From positions 11,730,501 through 11,794,500 of the forward strand of contig OY755197.1 in assembly GCA_963576735.1 (NCBI GenBank): DNA of 64,000 bases. Direction: 5' to 3'. Source of the stretch: Bedellia somnulentella. Taxonomy: Eukaryota > Arthropoda > Insecta > Lepidoptera > Bedelliidae. Within the stretch, counting starts at the first letter, position 1. Each line of letters opens with the position of its first letter. The notes below the pieces were generated by a model, which worked only from the letters and a program-made list of their open reading frames with translations, was not told the origin of the DNA and searched no databases. Both the position numbers and the translations under genes were made by a program. Of the stretch, positions 51,410 to 62,800 are shown piece by piece.

Positions 51410-51539
51410 TGCAATGATGTAATTGAAAGACGTGCTTGCTGGTTGGATATATGTTTATTACTGACTAACTCAAGACTTATGACTAACTTACATTATATAA
51501 TGGCAAGAGGGGGACAAGATGCACTCACACTACACTTCA
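51410..51539 (-). repeat. LARD 5' LTR
   Basis: The full 130-bp LTR; see 41881-41976. Confidence 0.75.
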
Positions 51540-51544
51540 CTACT

Positions 51545-52332
51545 ATAGTCTTCATTAGATCCTCTGGCAGGTATGAGTGCCCTATACATAGGCTATAGAA
51601 CATCGATAATACACGCGGCAGATGAGGTCCAGCATTTCTCAAATGTTCAACACTGAGACCGTCATGCCCTGGTGATTTCCCGCCTTTTAGTCGTTTAAGA
51701 GCCTCAAGTACTTGCTTTGATGTAATTCTTTCATAAGTATTGCTAGTACAGGTTGATGCACCACAGGCATGCGACGGTCCCAGCGGTGAATTCACTGTAA
51801 AACTACTCTTAAACAACTCAGCAATATCTTTATGTTCGGACTTTCCCTCCACGCTCGCAGGTAAGCCCGACCCAGCCTGTAATTTATTAGTATGCTTCCA
51901 AAAGCTTTTGAAATTACCGTTGGAATGGTGAGAGGCAATTATGTCAAGCTTGATTTGATCTTGATGCTTTTGACACCAACGCAATTTAGATTTAAATATA
52001 GCACGCGTCCTAGCCATTGATTCATAGATAGGGCCCGCACAGGGTCTATCGTACCAGATCCACGTTAAAAAACTACGTCGGGCCTCCCTGTGAGCCTCGG
52101 ATACATGATTATTCCAACCTATAACATTCCTTGTAATTTTTCCCCGAGGGTTTCTCTTTACAATCGATTCTGAAGCACTTAAAGATAAAGCATTAATTAT
52201 GTCATTATAAAACTGGTCTATAATTTGCCTATGTCCTAATTCATTGCATATATTATCACAACAGTGCCCTAATTCTGATGGAAAATCAATACATTTTAGC
52301 CTACTATTACACAATTCATTATACCTAACCAC
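51545..52332 (-). pseudogene. CR1-like LINE linker and RT start
   Basis: The minus strand: RYNELCNSRLKCIDFPSELG, HREARRSFLTWIWYD, FKSFWKHTNKLQ, LKRLKGGKSPGHDGLSVEHL (RT start) and YLPEDLMKT, cut by the LTR element. A frameshift near 52400 separates it from the endonuclease. Confidence 0.82.
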
Positions 52333-53141
52333 TTGTTCTTCATTTCGATGACCCCACTCTGTACAGAATTTTGATTTCCATAATACTCGTCTCGAATCTT
52401 TGGTACTAATAAATTAAAATCACAACAAAAAATTATTGGAAAATGATCTGACCAATAAACATCCTCCATAATAAAAATATCTAAAATACTAGGTTTTGCT
52501 GCCTCCGTAACAACAATATGGTCCAACCACCTCTTCGATCCGTGAGCCTCACTTACGAACGTATACGAACTAGAGTTAATTCCTAATAAGTCTATGTCTG
52601 CACATGTCCATAATTGTTCTAGGCAAAAGTTTTGTAACTCACCGAAAAAGTTCTCCGTCGGATGTGCGTTAAAATCCCCCACTATGTACACACACTCGAT
52701 CTGATACTCACTTATCAATGCACTTACACAGCTGAGATAGTCCGTAAACTCTGCCAGATGGTCGGCACTATCGCATGGCATATAAACACTAAAAATCAAA
52801 ACCGGTTTATCACTTGTGGTTATCTTCACAGCCGCAATGCGCGGATTTGAACACTCAATAACCGTCACTTGTTGAAACAAAGTCTTACGCCACAGAATCG
52901 CCACGCCCCCATAGGGCCTTCCCGTTAAAATTCCCGCAGCAGAATCAACCGCAGTAGTACCCGTATATCCAAAATCACGATGCACCGTCCCTAACGTAGG
53001 TAAATCATGACTCATCAACCACGTCTCTTGAAGACAAATTACATCAACACTGTTACATAAACCTCTTATGTTTTCTATAGAGCGTTTAAATGACTTGCAA
53101 TTAAACGACACTATTTTCACGCCGTCACTTGCATTCGCCAT
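52296..53141 (-). pseudogene. CR1-like LINE endonuclease
   Basis: From ATG at 53141: KIVSFNCKSFKRSIENIRGL, VICLQETWL (catalytic Glu), YGGVAILWR, YIVGDFNAHP (Asp/Asn), WLDHIVVTE and YWSDHFPIIF (Asp-His). All endonuclease motifs are present; a one-base shift after residue about 265 takes it out of frame with the RT. Confidence 0.83.
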
Positions 53142-53339
53142 TGTTTACCGGTAAGAGTGCCTCATCAGCTGATGCAACGATATCTCTATTGACGAACCGT
53201 CTAAAAATAATCCCCTATATGATTCATTGGTTTGCTGATATGGCATAAAATTGCGTCTTCGTTTTGGTTTAAGCATAAATTAATATCTTCGACAGTAATC
53301 GGTACTATAGACTCTTTCTGTAGGTTTATCGCTACATAT

Positions 53340-53620
53340 ACTAGTAGTCTTAGAGATAATAATAAAATTTCAATTCAAAAGTACAGATTGTCAAAAATAA
53401 ATACATCTTTTATGGGGTTATGTGTAAAATTTTATAATAAAATACCTGATGACATTTTGAATCTAACAGAAAAGAAATTCAAAGTAATTATAAAACGCAG
53501 TCTTCATTTAAAAGCTTATTACAGTTTAAATGATTATATGCTGGATGAAACTGCTTGGTGTCACCAGGGCTCTATTCAGGATATTTCCAGACATACAAGG
53601 GTCAAAGGGTCAAGAGTCAA
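53340..53620 (+). pseudogene. LINE C-terminal fragment
   Basis: Codes KINTSFMGLCVKFYNKIPDD, then LNDYMLDETAWCHQGS: the end of a LINE ORF2 of the family also seen at 5645-5800 and 6000-6220. Confidence 0.75.
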
Positions 53621-53624
53621 TTTA

Positions 53625-56520
53625 TAAATTTAGAATTTACCATTGAAAATAAAAAGTCAATAGTATGTAGACAGATAACTGAAAAAAAGCTTAGCTTATT
53701 TGAAAATAATATTAGGTCTAGCATCAGCCCCCCAATGAGAAGCAGTGAATCATTAGAGAATTCTCTTTCATTCATCAATGAGCTAAAAACAGAATTCAAC
53801 AAAATCTTTAAAACTAAGGTAATACTGTGTAATACAAAATGCTCTTTTGCTGAATGGGCCACCGCTGGAATTAGAATAAGTAGAGATCACCTATATAACA
53901 TTTATAGAGAAAAGTCCTATAACTTCAACCAAGTTTTATTATTTATGTCAGAAATTATTCAAAAATTTTCAAAAAAGTTTGTGGTGAAGCTAAATCTAGA
54001 TGCATAAAACATACAATTAAGAATTCTTCTAACAAGAGTAAGACTGTCTGGAAAATAATTAACAGTGAAACTGGAAAACTAAAGTCCCCACATGATCTCA
54101 ATTTATTATTAGATAATGAACTGATACAGTCAAGATCACAAATTGCTGACATTTTTGAAAATCATTTTATAAATACCCCCTGTTAGCGACGCGATTTAAC
54201 TTTACGCCACACATAGGCATAAATGTTAAAAGTTGTGTTGTGATATTTTGATTTCATTTGTATTTGTTTCTATGTATTGTCTTTATTAAAATAAAGTTGG
54301 TGTGTGAGTGCTGTTGCAATGGCAAGCGAGGGGTAGGGTGACGGAAGGGACGAAGGTAGCTATCGAAGAGTGTACAGAGACGTTTCAAGGTCAACAAATG
54401 CATAGATAGATTTCGCAATCGAATCAGTCGGCAAAGCAACACCACTGTGACAGCACGCACTCCGTTTTTGAAACTTCTAAGTGTCTTTTATTTGAGCATC
54501 ATCCTTCCACCGTTAACACCCCCACTCAGACAACAGAGAAATTAAATTCATGTCCCCAGAAAGCTCTTGAGTTGTTGGAACAAAATGTTACCAAAAGAAC
54601 AGCACAGTTTTCTTTCAAGTATGTTGACAGTAATGATATAATAAAAAAAATTAAAACTATTAATCTTAAAAAAGCCGAAGACATAACAGGAATGTCAGTT
54701 TTCGTCATAAACAGAATAATAAATATTATCGCTCCCCATTTAACGATACTTTTTAATAAATGTATAGATATAGGAGAATTTCCAGACTGTATGAAGTTAA
54801 GTAGGCTCATCCCACTACATAAATCAGGAGATAGTCAGGACTTTACCAATTTCTATTTTACCAGTTCTCAGTAAAGTTTTTGAGAAAATCATGTCCAACC
54901 AAATGCTTTCATATTTCAACAATCATAATAATATTCCATGACGAGCAATATGGTTTCACCAAAGGTAGGTCTACTGTAGATGCAGGAGTGTCACTAATGA
55001 AACATATTTTTAATTCATGGGATAACTCCCGGGATGCGTTAGGTATATTTTGTGACCTCACAAAAGCTTTTGATTGTGTAAAAAAAAGAAATAGCGTTGA
55101 TTTAACTTAAATATAACGGTTTTGACGAGCAACCACTGAAATTAATAGCATCATATCTTAATAAAAGAACTTTAAAGGTTGATATTAATGGAACCACGTC
55201 GGAAGGATCGGAAATAGAGATTTGCGTTCCTCAAGGTTCTATACTTGGCCCATTACTGTTTCTGATTTACATTAATGATTTACCATTTATGGTGCAAAAG
55301 TATTCTGAGATAGTTATGTTTGCAGATGACACATCTTTCATATTAATGTAGCGAGATCCTCTACATCTCTTTGACGACGTAAATAAAGCTATCTCACTGG
55401 TATTGCATTGGTTTACTGTAAATAACCTGGTTTTGAATGCCAAAAAAACTAAATGTATTAAATTTACTTTACCGAATGTTAGGCAAGTTGATAACAATAT
55501 TGTTATTCACAGTGAAAAAGTAGAATTAGTGAAAGAGACAAAATTCCTGGGAATAATCGATTCTAAGTTGCAATGGGGACCCCATATACTAACACTTTCT
55601 AAAAGGCTGAGCTCAGCAGCGTATGCCGTGCGTAAGATTAGAGAAATAGCAGACATAGAAACAGCTTGCATTGTGTATTTCAGTTATTTTCATAGTATTA
55701 TGTCGTACGGTATTTTATTATGGGGTAAAGCGGCTGATGTTCATAAAGTTTTTGTCTTACAAAAGCGAGCTATCCGATCTATTTACATGTTAAAATCGAG
55801 GTATTCGTTGCGCGAAAAATTTAAAGAAATTGGCATTTTAACTGTCCCTTGCCAATACATATTTGAGAATTTAATGTATGCCAAAAAGAATATAGGCCAA
55901 TTTAGTAAAGTTAGTGATAGGCATACTGTTAATACTCGAAATAAGTAGAAACTTAACGTACCGAAGTGAAGACTTAATAAAGTAAGTAACTCCTTTATGG
56001 GACTATCCCTGAAAATGTTCAACAAACTTCCTTCTGACATATTGGAATTGCCTGTGGCATCTTTTAAAAAGGCAATTAAAGCCATGCTTTTAAAGAAATC
56101 TTACTGCAGTGTTCAAGATTTTTTAATCGACAAGGACCTAACGCGCACATGACCGTGTCCGTAAAGCTATAAATCTTCCCTCGTTATTCCTAGGAATAAT
56201 TGTCTGGTGAGGATTTTTCTTCTCACGTTATGTGATTGGTTTTTTGTGATGGACAATTTATTTTAAATATGTCAAACCAGCGTTTGGTTTTGTCGCATAG
56301 AAAATCTTCTATAAAGTAAAAACATGTTAATAAACTGAAATTGTACAAACCATGTTTTGAAAAAATGAAAAAATGTGAATGTAAAGAGTTTCTTTGTTGC
56401 TTCTTCTCTTTACGAACACCTTCCGAAGCAACGGACTAATGATAAATTTAAAAAATTTGACGTTCAAAAAAAGTTTAGTTTTTAACTTAACTTTTTTACT
56501 TTTTTTTTTGATACACCAAT
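53625..56520 (+). pseudogene. LINE-A, longest copy
   Basis: Linker region (FINELKTEFNKIFKTKVILC) to 54180, a solo LTR (54181-54518), then RT: DEQYGFTKGRSTVDAGVSLM, DLTKAFDCV, VPQGSILGPLLFLIYINDL, MFADDTSFI (catalytic), KFLGIIDSKLQWGPHI and [20 protein letters not shown], then the 3' UTR. Several stops (e.g. TAG near 55350) and frameshifts. It is the parent pattern for the fragments at 1-180 and 8045-9245. Confidence 0.82.
54181..54518 (+). repeat. Solo LTR in LINE-A
   Basis: Starts TGTTAG, ends TTAACA, and is flanked by CCCCC on both sides (54176-54180 and 54519-54523). It has AATAAAG near 54291. It matches neither Gypsy LTR in the window. It arose by recombination between two LTRs of a lost element. 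Confidence 0.8.
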
Positions 56521-56539
56521 ATTGTAATATGACTAAGAA

Positions 56540-56700
56540 AAGATGTGTGTTGCTGAGTTTCTTACGGGTTCTTCTCGCAATAATACACCTTCCGAATCCG
56601 AAGTAGAGTCAGTAGAGTAAGATTTAACTTATACGTAAGTTTGTGACGTTCAAAAAATAGAGAACAATTCTTTTATTTTGAAATATATTTTTTTATCTTT
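56540..56700 (+). repeat. LINE 3' UTR, relative of LINE-A
   Basis: Repeats the pattern TTCTTCTCGCAATAATACAC, CCTTCCGAA and TGACGTTCAAAAAATAG; a sister family 3' end directly after LINE-A. Confidence 0.55.
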
Positions 56701-56941
56701 ATTTTCTTATCTTTAACTTGATTTAGGGACTATTTTAATCATTTTCTTGTATGATCGTTACGGTATGGGAAGGACTTAATATATTTCATATATATTTCTT
56801 GATAGTAGAGGTATGGAAATCTCGAAGATTAAATACTCTCGTGATATTTTTGATTTTACTTTAAGAAGATGATAAAGTTTAGGTAATTGTACCTCTGATG
56901 TCGGGATGCTTAAATCTCTCGGTATTTGTGCTGGAATGGTA
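56700..56941 (-). pseudogene. Errantivirus-like env relic, second part
   Basis: Continues the env-like frame of 62225-62800 on the other side of the Harbinger element. It contains the segment that precedes the membrane-proximal region of F-type fusion proteins, then stops at about 56774 and decays. A non-functional old copy; homology inferred. Confidence 0.6.
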
Positions 56942-57477
56942 CCACAACCGTTTGCAAATCCGTTCAAATTCCATGCAGTTCAGAATAGGTTCCTATTCTG
57001 AATCGCTATAATTCGTACTATGACCGTACTTTAACTGGATAGAGTTTGTGCGTTAAATAAATTTGGCAACGTCTAACGTTTGTCTCTGGTCGGCATCTGG
57101 TCGGATTACAATAAAAGTGATGGTGCGTTCCGAAACTTTCTATTGAAAACTACTGATTCTACCAGTTTTTGCAACGATCTGAAATATGTTGAAATTAATA
57201 TAAAAGTTGATATTATTGTCAAATATATTATATTTAATAAAAAATAGATCTAATTTAAATTAGTATAAGCGTTGAAAACATATTTTGTATCTTTTTTCTG
57301 AGACGCAGACTGTGAAAAGTAGCTTTTTGAACGCATTCGGAAGACTATCTGTCACATCTCAGTTTATTTGTAAACATTGTCGGTGTTGTGATTCCTTCTG
57401 GCGGACTTTTCAAAATAATATTAGTTTATTTTTCTTTTATAGTGTTTTGTGTTTCTTGAATTGTTTATCTCACTATA

Positions 57478-58995
57478 ATGGCGTAAGTAATTAGTGTATT
57501 TTTTACTTATATGGTGTATAGGTATATGTAGTTGATACTTTATGTACAAACTGCGATTATCGTGAATCGCAACCACTTAACATACCATTGCTTTCAAGTG
57601 CTTTTTTTATGCTTCAGAGTGGAACGGAGTCGCGCCCGTAGGGTAACTTATGGCCAACTTGAGGGGCTTTGGGAAGCGTTAAATCAAAACCGATCCCTTG
57701 CAACTGGTTACAATAAAACTGCTCGGGCGCGAGACAATTTAAAAAAGATGTGGGAAATAGTTGCCCAAAATCTTAATAGCTTTGGTGATGGTGCAATGAA
57801 AGATGGGAAAAGCTGGTGTAAGGTATTGCTGTAGCCATATTAATTCTTTTATTTAACTGAGGTTTATAAATATTAGATTTAGCCATTCTATTTGGTAAAA
57901 ATTTGAGCACAACCATGGTTCTTAATATGTTGATTAATTTAGTTTAGCTGTGTAGTGTCAGCTTAGAATAGCACTACACCATTTCTTCCTGTGGGTATTG
58001 GCAGTTGGCAAATTAGGCTATTGGGGCTAATTAAGAAATGGTTGTAACTGGTGGATGCAGTCAGCACAAGGCCAGTTGCTGTGGAAATCTCTGCGGAGGC
58101 CAATTTCCAGCAGGGGACTGTCAATTGACAAGTATATGTATGAATTTTTATTTCAACATTTTAGAAATAAACCCTGAATATATTGAGCAATATATATAGT
58201 TACATAATTTAAATGTTTCAGTATTGGAATGACTATAAGTCTAAATTAAAGCACCGTGTGGCTGCTATCCATACATCCCAACACAGGACTGGGGGTGGTC
58301 CATCAACAGCTAAACCCCTGTCTGAGATAGAGGAAAAATTTCTTCAACTTCTAGGTGATGGTTTTGGTACTGGTCTACCTGGTGTCAGAGTCGAGCCATT
58401 TGAGGTGGTAAGATTAATTTGATTTCATTTTATTAATATATTTTATGTTTCCATGAAACAATTTACTAATAAAAATTATCGGTTTCAGGTGGCAACAATA
58501 AGTGATGAGGTAATTGATTTTGCAGACATAGATGCAGCTTATTCAATAGAATCTCAGCCATCAGAGAGTATATTGAATCGAGATGCATCTATGATTGTAG
58601 ATATCAGAACCATCAGTCCACAGCCTGGACCTTCAACCAGACCAGATCCAGAAGTTGTTACAATTGACCAACCTCCGAATACAATCCTACATCCAAGCAC
58701 CCCCCCACCTGTTCCACATAGAACTCATTATATTACTCCCCACCCTTCACCCCATCACTCTCCTCGACGCACTCCTCACACCTCCCCTCGGACACGACAG
58801 CGCACCCCACGCCAAATTTTACCCCAAAGAAGAAGAGCTCATCGAAGGGAGCCTCTGATGACCATGGAAGCAGCCCGTAGATCACTTGTGACAACTTCCC
58901 AGTTAAGAGCTGAATTGTCACAAAGGAAAACTGTGGCTTTAGAGCGACTAGTTGAGGAATTACGGGAACTAAAACATATTATTGTAACCAGGTAA
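57478..58995 (+). CDS. Harbinger Myb/SANT-like DNA-binding protein, 300 aa
   Basis: The partner protein that PIF/Harbinger transposases need for nuclear import and end binding. Exons 57478-57482 (ATGGC), 57618-57822, 58222-58407 and 58489-58995, all GT-AG, join in frame to 300 residues. Residues 1-95 (MAVERSRARRVTYGQLEGLW, then KKMWEIVAQNLN and YWNDYKSKLKHRV) are a zeste/MSANTD-type Myb fold with its Trp residues. About 190-250 is Pro/His/Arg-rich. The last 50 residues form a Leu-rich helix, possibly for dimerisation or transposase contact. The 5-nt first coding exon is chosen because it supplies the only in-frame Met with a good donor. Confidence 0.83.
57948..58140 (+). repeat. SINE-A, rearranged copy in a Harbinger intron
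   Basis: SINE-A head and terminal GTATATGTATG remain; the middle is replaced by unrelated sequence. It lies in intron 2 of the Myb-like gene. Confidence 0.65.
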
Positions 58996-59333
58996 TTATA
59001 TTAGAATAATATTTTTACAACACACTAAATGCACACAACCTTAAAATATTTTATAAAACTAAAAGATAACTCTATGGGCAAAATGTGAAAAGTCAAAATA
59101 AATAAAAAACTCTAATGTTTCAAATAACATGAAACAATTTATAATATAGTCATGCTTTAATGCCACTATCACAGCCAAATTTTAGATATACTTTTAACAT
59201 ATTGAATACATATCATTACTTCATAATCAAATATAGGATTGTTTTCATAGATATAATTTAGATATAAAAGAAATAACTTCAGTACAAATCATATTATTCT
59301 GAATAATATGTGGCTAACTCATAATGGTAAATT
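58996..59333. other. Spacer between the convergent Harbinger genes
   Basis: AT-rich, 338 bp; must hold both polyadenylation regions. Nothing else seen. Confidence 0.5.
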
Positions 59334-61761
59334 TCAGGTTGCCCGCGTCTCCCACAAACGTTGGATGAGTCTGCTACGAGTTGTTATCCCAAGTTGGAGG
59401 TCAGGGTTATTATGACCCAGGCCAATTGCAGCATGGGCCATTTCCTGCTGTAAGGTAGCTTCTTGAAGTGCATCTTCATCTCTTAATTGCATCACTGGAA
59501 GATTGCCTCTATTGCAAATGTTGTGCAAAATAACACAAGCATTAACAATAGAAGCAGCTACCTCTGGAGAATAGTGCAATACCCGATGTACTAACAGGCA
59601 CCTAAACCTAGCTTTTAACAGACCGATTGTCCTTTCAATTATGTTCCTGGTTTTAATATGCTTTTTGGTGTAATAAAGTTCGGGAGAGTCAGGCAAAGCA
59701 TCAGTAATTGGAACCATCATATATTTCCTTTGAGGATAGCCGGAGTCACCTGGAAAATGTAAACTGTGTTTCTTTATGTACATAAGTGAAGATGAATGTA
59801 ATGTGTATATTGTTTTTTTTTTGTTCTACAAGTTGTACATAATTATGTGATCCAATGCACCAAATAAATAATTAAATCTTTCTCTCCATCTATGTCTCCA
59901 GATATTAAAAAAATGTATTATTATTTATATCCTATCAATGTAAAATTATATATTATGAATGGTTTATTGTTGAGTTTCATGTTCATATAAAAATAAACTT
60001 GGAAATAAAAAAATATGTACATACATGTCCTTTCATTTGCCTACAATAGACATTTTTATATAATATACACATACATAGTAGTTGTGTAGTGTCGGCTTAG
60101 AATAACACTACCCCATTTCTTCCGGTGGGTGTATGTAAGAGGCGACTAACTGTATTGCGGCTTTTTAGAGATTTTTGGGCAACGAGGTTGAAAACCCATT
60201 ACCAACAACCTTTTTTTTACCATATTTCCCCCATTCAACATTACACAAGTGGCTGAGGAATTTCTGATTCCTTAGCTTTGGCTACACCTTCAAGGGATTT
60301 ATAGCTGTGAGCATATGTATGTATACACAGTTAACCATATTATAATGAACCTTGGAATGAATTAAAGTTTCAACTAGTTTCTATTTAAAACAATTTAATT
60401 TTGTTTGGGCAACTCTTGTAAGTAAATATTTAATTGTTACTTAAATTACCCTCAGTTGCTCTTACAAACACTCACAGGAAAATAGGGTAATGCTATTCAA
60501 AGCTGACAACACACAACTATTTACTTCATAATAATAGCCAAGACAATTTAAATGCATTTTTTATTTCTTACCAAGTAGCCATGTAGATTCTTGGAGTGCT
60601 TCTAAGTGAAATTTTATTGGATGAGAGGCCCAAATAAAGGCATCATGTGTTTGCCCACCAAAGCTAGCATCAACACTTGTTATATTCATTGTGGCATCAC
60701 AGATCTGAAACAATTATGTAAGAAATCATAATAATGATATCTGCTATTTAATCTGTAAAAGAACATATAAGAAAACCCATACCAGCTGAACATTTAATGA
60801 ATGATAATGTTTTCTACAGAAATACCGTTCCTCATTCAAAATTGGCCGAATTATTGCTACATGAGTGCAGTCAATGCACCCTAAAACACCAGGGATGCCA
60901 AATTTTCTGTAGAACCTAAAATCAAAATTACTAAATTAATAGATTTGCTCAATAAAAAAAGTATATTGTAACATTTTTAAGTATTATTGTATGATAGTAT
61001 AAGTAACATACTCAGCTCTTGTTTGATTCCTTTCTTCAGATGTTCTTGGAAATACAACATATTTATTTCGCATTTTTGTTGAATTAAGAGCAGCTGTCAC
61101 TTGTGCAATGGCTGATGAGACTGTTTGTTGGGCCAAAGAATGTGTGCTAATATCCCCAGTCGGCCTTTGGTATGATCCAGTAGCAAAAAATGATAGTGCT
61201 GTTAGAACCTAAAACAATACAATTCCAAATAACAAATTATATTTTTTATAATTACGTAATCATACACAGCATAAATCAATTATGATATACGTTTGAATCA
61301 TCCACTAGAGCATCAGTATCATCATAATGTGTGTCCTCAAGTAATCAATATATTGTTAATTTAGTGTCCCATTACACAAAAACATGAATGGTAATTACTA
61401 TGTGACTAAATTTCTCAATGTTATAAGACAGGATACATTTATTTCTCTATTATTACCCCATGTTATATGTTAAGGAAAATGAGAATTTATATATTGTTAA
61501 CTTACAAATAATAAGTGGTTTACTTACTTTAGTTTCCACTGATAAATCTGTAGATCTCTTTGGTTGCCTGAACAATGGCCTTATTTCATCGCACAAGTTA
61601 TAGGCGAGAGTTTTGGACAGACGGTATCGCTTGATGAAATCAGCATCATCGAAATTAAAACCATCCATCTGCCCACGCAGTGCCAGTCGCTGATACTTTC
61701 TGCGAGAGTATGACATGGAATCCATTTCCAAGAAATCAAGTATTTCCAACTCGTTCGACAT
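59334..61761 (-). CDS. Harbinger transposase (HARBI1-like), 370 aa
   Basis: A DDE nuclease that cuts and pastes the element. Minus-strand exons 61761-61528, 61208-61012, 60915-60783, 60704-60572 and 59749-59334 have GT-AG borders and join to 370 codons plus stop. Order: N-terminal helix region (MSNELEILDF, FIKRYRLSKTLA), a helical domain (FFATGSYQRPTGDI, SQ-like AQQTVSSAIAQV), GCIDCTHVAI (first Asp), SVDASFGGQTHDAF (second Asp region), GDSGYPQRKYMM, and TRNIIERTIGLLKARF (catalytic Glu). No stop or frameshift. The last intron carries a SINE-A. It may still be active. Confidence 0.88.
60081..60333 (+). repeat. SINE-A inside a transposase intron
   Basis: Full length, GTTGTGTAGTGTCGGCTTAG to GCATATGTATGTATA, in the intron 59750-60571. 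Another scrap (minus) is at 60478-60525. Confidence 0.87.
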
Positions 61762-62224
61762 ATTCTATAAAAATAAATATACTTAAAACACTGGCAAATA
61801 TGGTAAATTCTGTAGTTAAATGCAAACTCACAAATTTATTACAAAAGTTACTTTATCATCAAACTTACTTAAATCATTTAATGAGAATCCAACAAGAATT
61901 TCTTTAACACAGAAAATACTTACTTTATTCACATAAATTATTTTAAAACCTTGATTTAACACAATAGCGATTCAGTTTTGGTCTTCAAATAGTAAAATAA
62001 CTTTTATTGAATCGCTATATTTGACGTTTGAACTGAGCAATTCAGTCGTAAAAAGCACGTCATAGTACCAAAAGTGGGCGTTTCTATGGCCGCTGAATCG
62101 CATTTGAAACTGAATCGCTGTCAAAAAGTTGAGCGTCAAGTGAATCGTTATTCTAACGTCATAGTACGAAATAGCGAAGCAGTTCAGTTTAGGTCGTAAA
62201 TTGAATCGCAATAAGCGGTTGTGG

Positions 62225-62800
62225 TAAGCCTCCTGATATGATATTTAGTTCTTAGCGTAAATGTTTCAGGGTCAACATATGCAAGCTCAGCTTTCCATTG
62301 TAAATATCTGTGATGGTGTCAAGTAGAACAGTCTGCACAGATTTAACTTGATTTAACATATTGTTGGCTATTATTGATGATATAGTGAAATCGTTTAACA
62401 GTGATGAGTAATTTATTTGTTTTCCCACGGTATTCATTGTGTTTTCGTAACTTGATAAGCGTTCATTGATAGATTTGTGCTGTTTATTTATAAAACTCTC
62501 CATTCTTTTCATAAGATTAAATTCTGCCTCTACAACTGACGTTTGATTTTTCAATAACTTCACTAAATGATTTCCATTTTCTCTAATTAGACTGATGTCC
62601 CTTTCGTATTTTGAAGCGAACTTATCGTCTAATATTCCGAATAAGTTGTTTGCTAGGTTCCCAATACCGTTTATCAGTCCGCGGCGATGCCGTCTGTCGT
62701 ACACGCTCGGCCTATGAGTCAGCAAAACGTCATTGTAGTAGCGTATTTCCGAGAACCCGTGCTGTAATTGTGATATGATCTGTTCGCAATGTGACTGGCC
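62225..62800 (-). pseudogene. Errantivirus-like env relic, first part
   Basis: The minus-strand frame contains a furin-type basic cleavage motif directly followed by a Gly-rich hydrophobic fusion peptide, then a long heptad-repeat helix: the hallmark of baculovirus F and errantivirus env proteins. An in-frame stop near 62252 and the Harbinger insertion break it. The N-terminal receptor-facing part is missing beyond 62800. Old and non-functional. Confidence 0.75.

Larger units (their letters stand above)
41881..51539 (-). mobile_element. Non-coding LTR element (LARD-like)
   Basis: Short LTRs 41881-41976 and 51410-51539 (the left one has an internal gap), with ends TG and CA. On the minus strand a primer-binding site TGGCGACCTTGCCAGG adjoins the 5' LTR (right) and a purine tract CAATGGGGGAAGG adjoins the 3' LTR (left). 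After removing a Gypsy element and a LINE inserted later, about 2.1 kb of interior has no recognisable gag or pol. It would depend on another element. Flanks TTAC/CTAC differ by one base. Confidence 0.72.
40555..53200 (-). mobile_element. CR1-like LINE split by an LTR element
   Basis: Endonuclease 53141-52296, RT first part 52332-51545, then the LTR element 41881-51539, then RT second part 41880-40665 and a 3' UTR with AATAAAG near 40578. The RT sequence on the two sides of the LTR element is contiguous apart from the duplicated target bases. Confidence 0.82.
56942..62224. mobile_element. PIF/Harbinger transposon with both genes intact
   Basis: Ends CCACAACCG(T/C)TT are inverted; more inverted similarity follows (TTCGTACTATGAC near 57012 and 62155). 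GAATCGC motifs repeat near both ends. It encodes a Myb/SANT-like protein (plus) and a DDE transposase (minus), converging. It splits an env relic. Flanking trinucleotides are GTA and TAA; the expected identical TTA/TAA duplication is not exact, so the ends may be off by a base or one flank is mutated. Confidence 0.85.
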
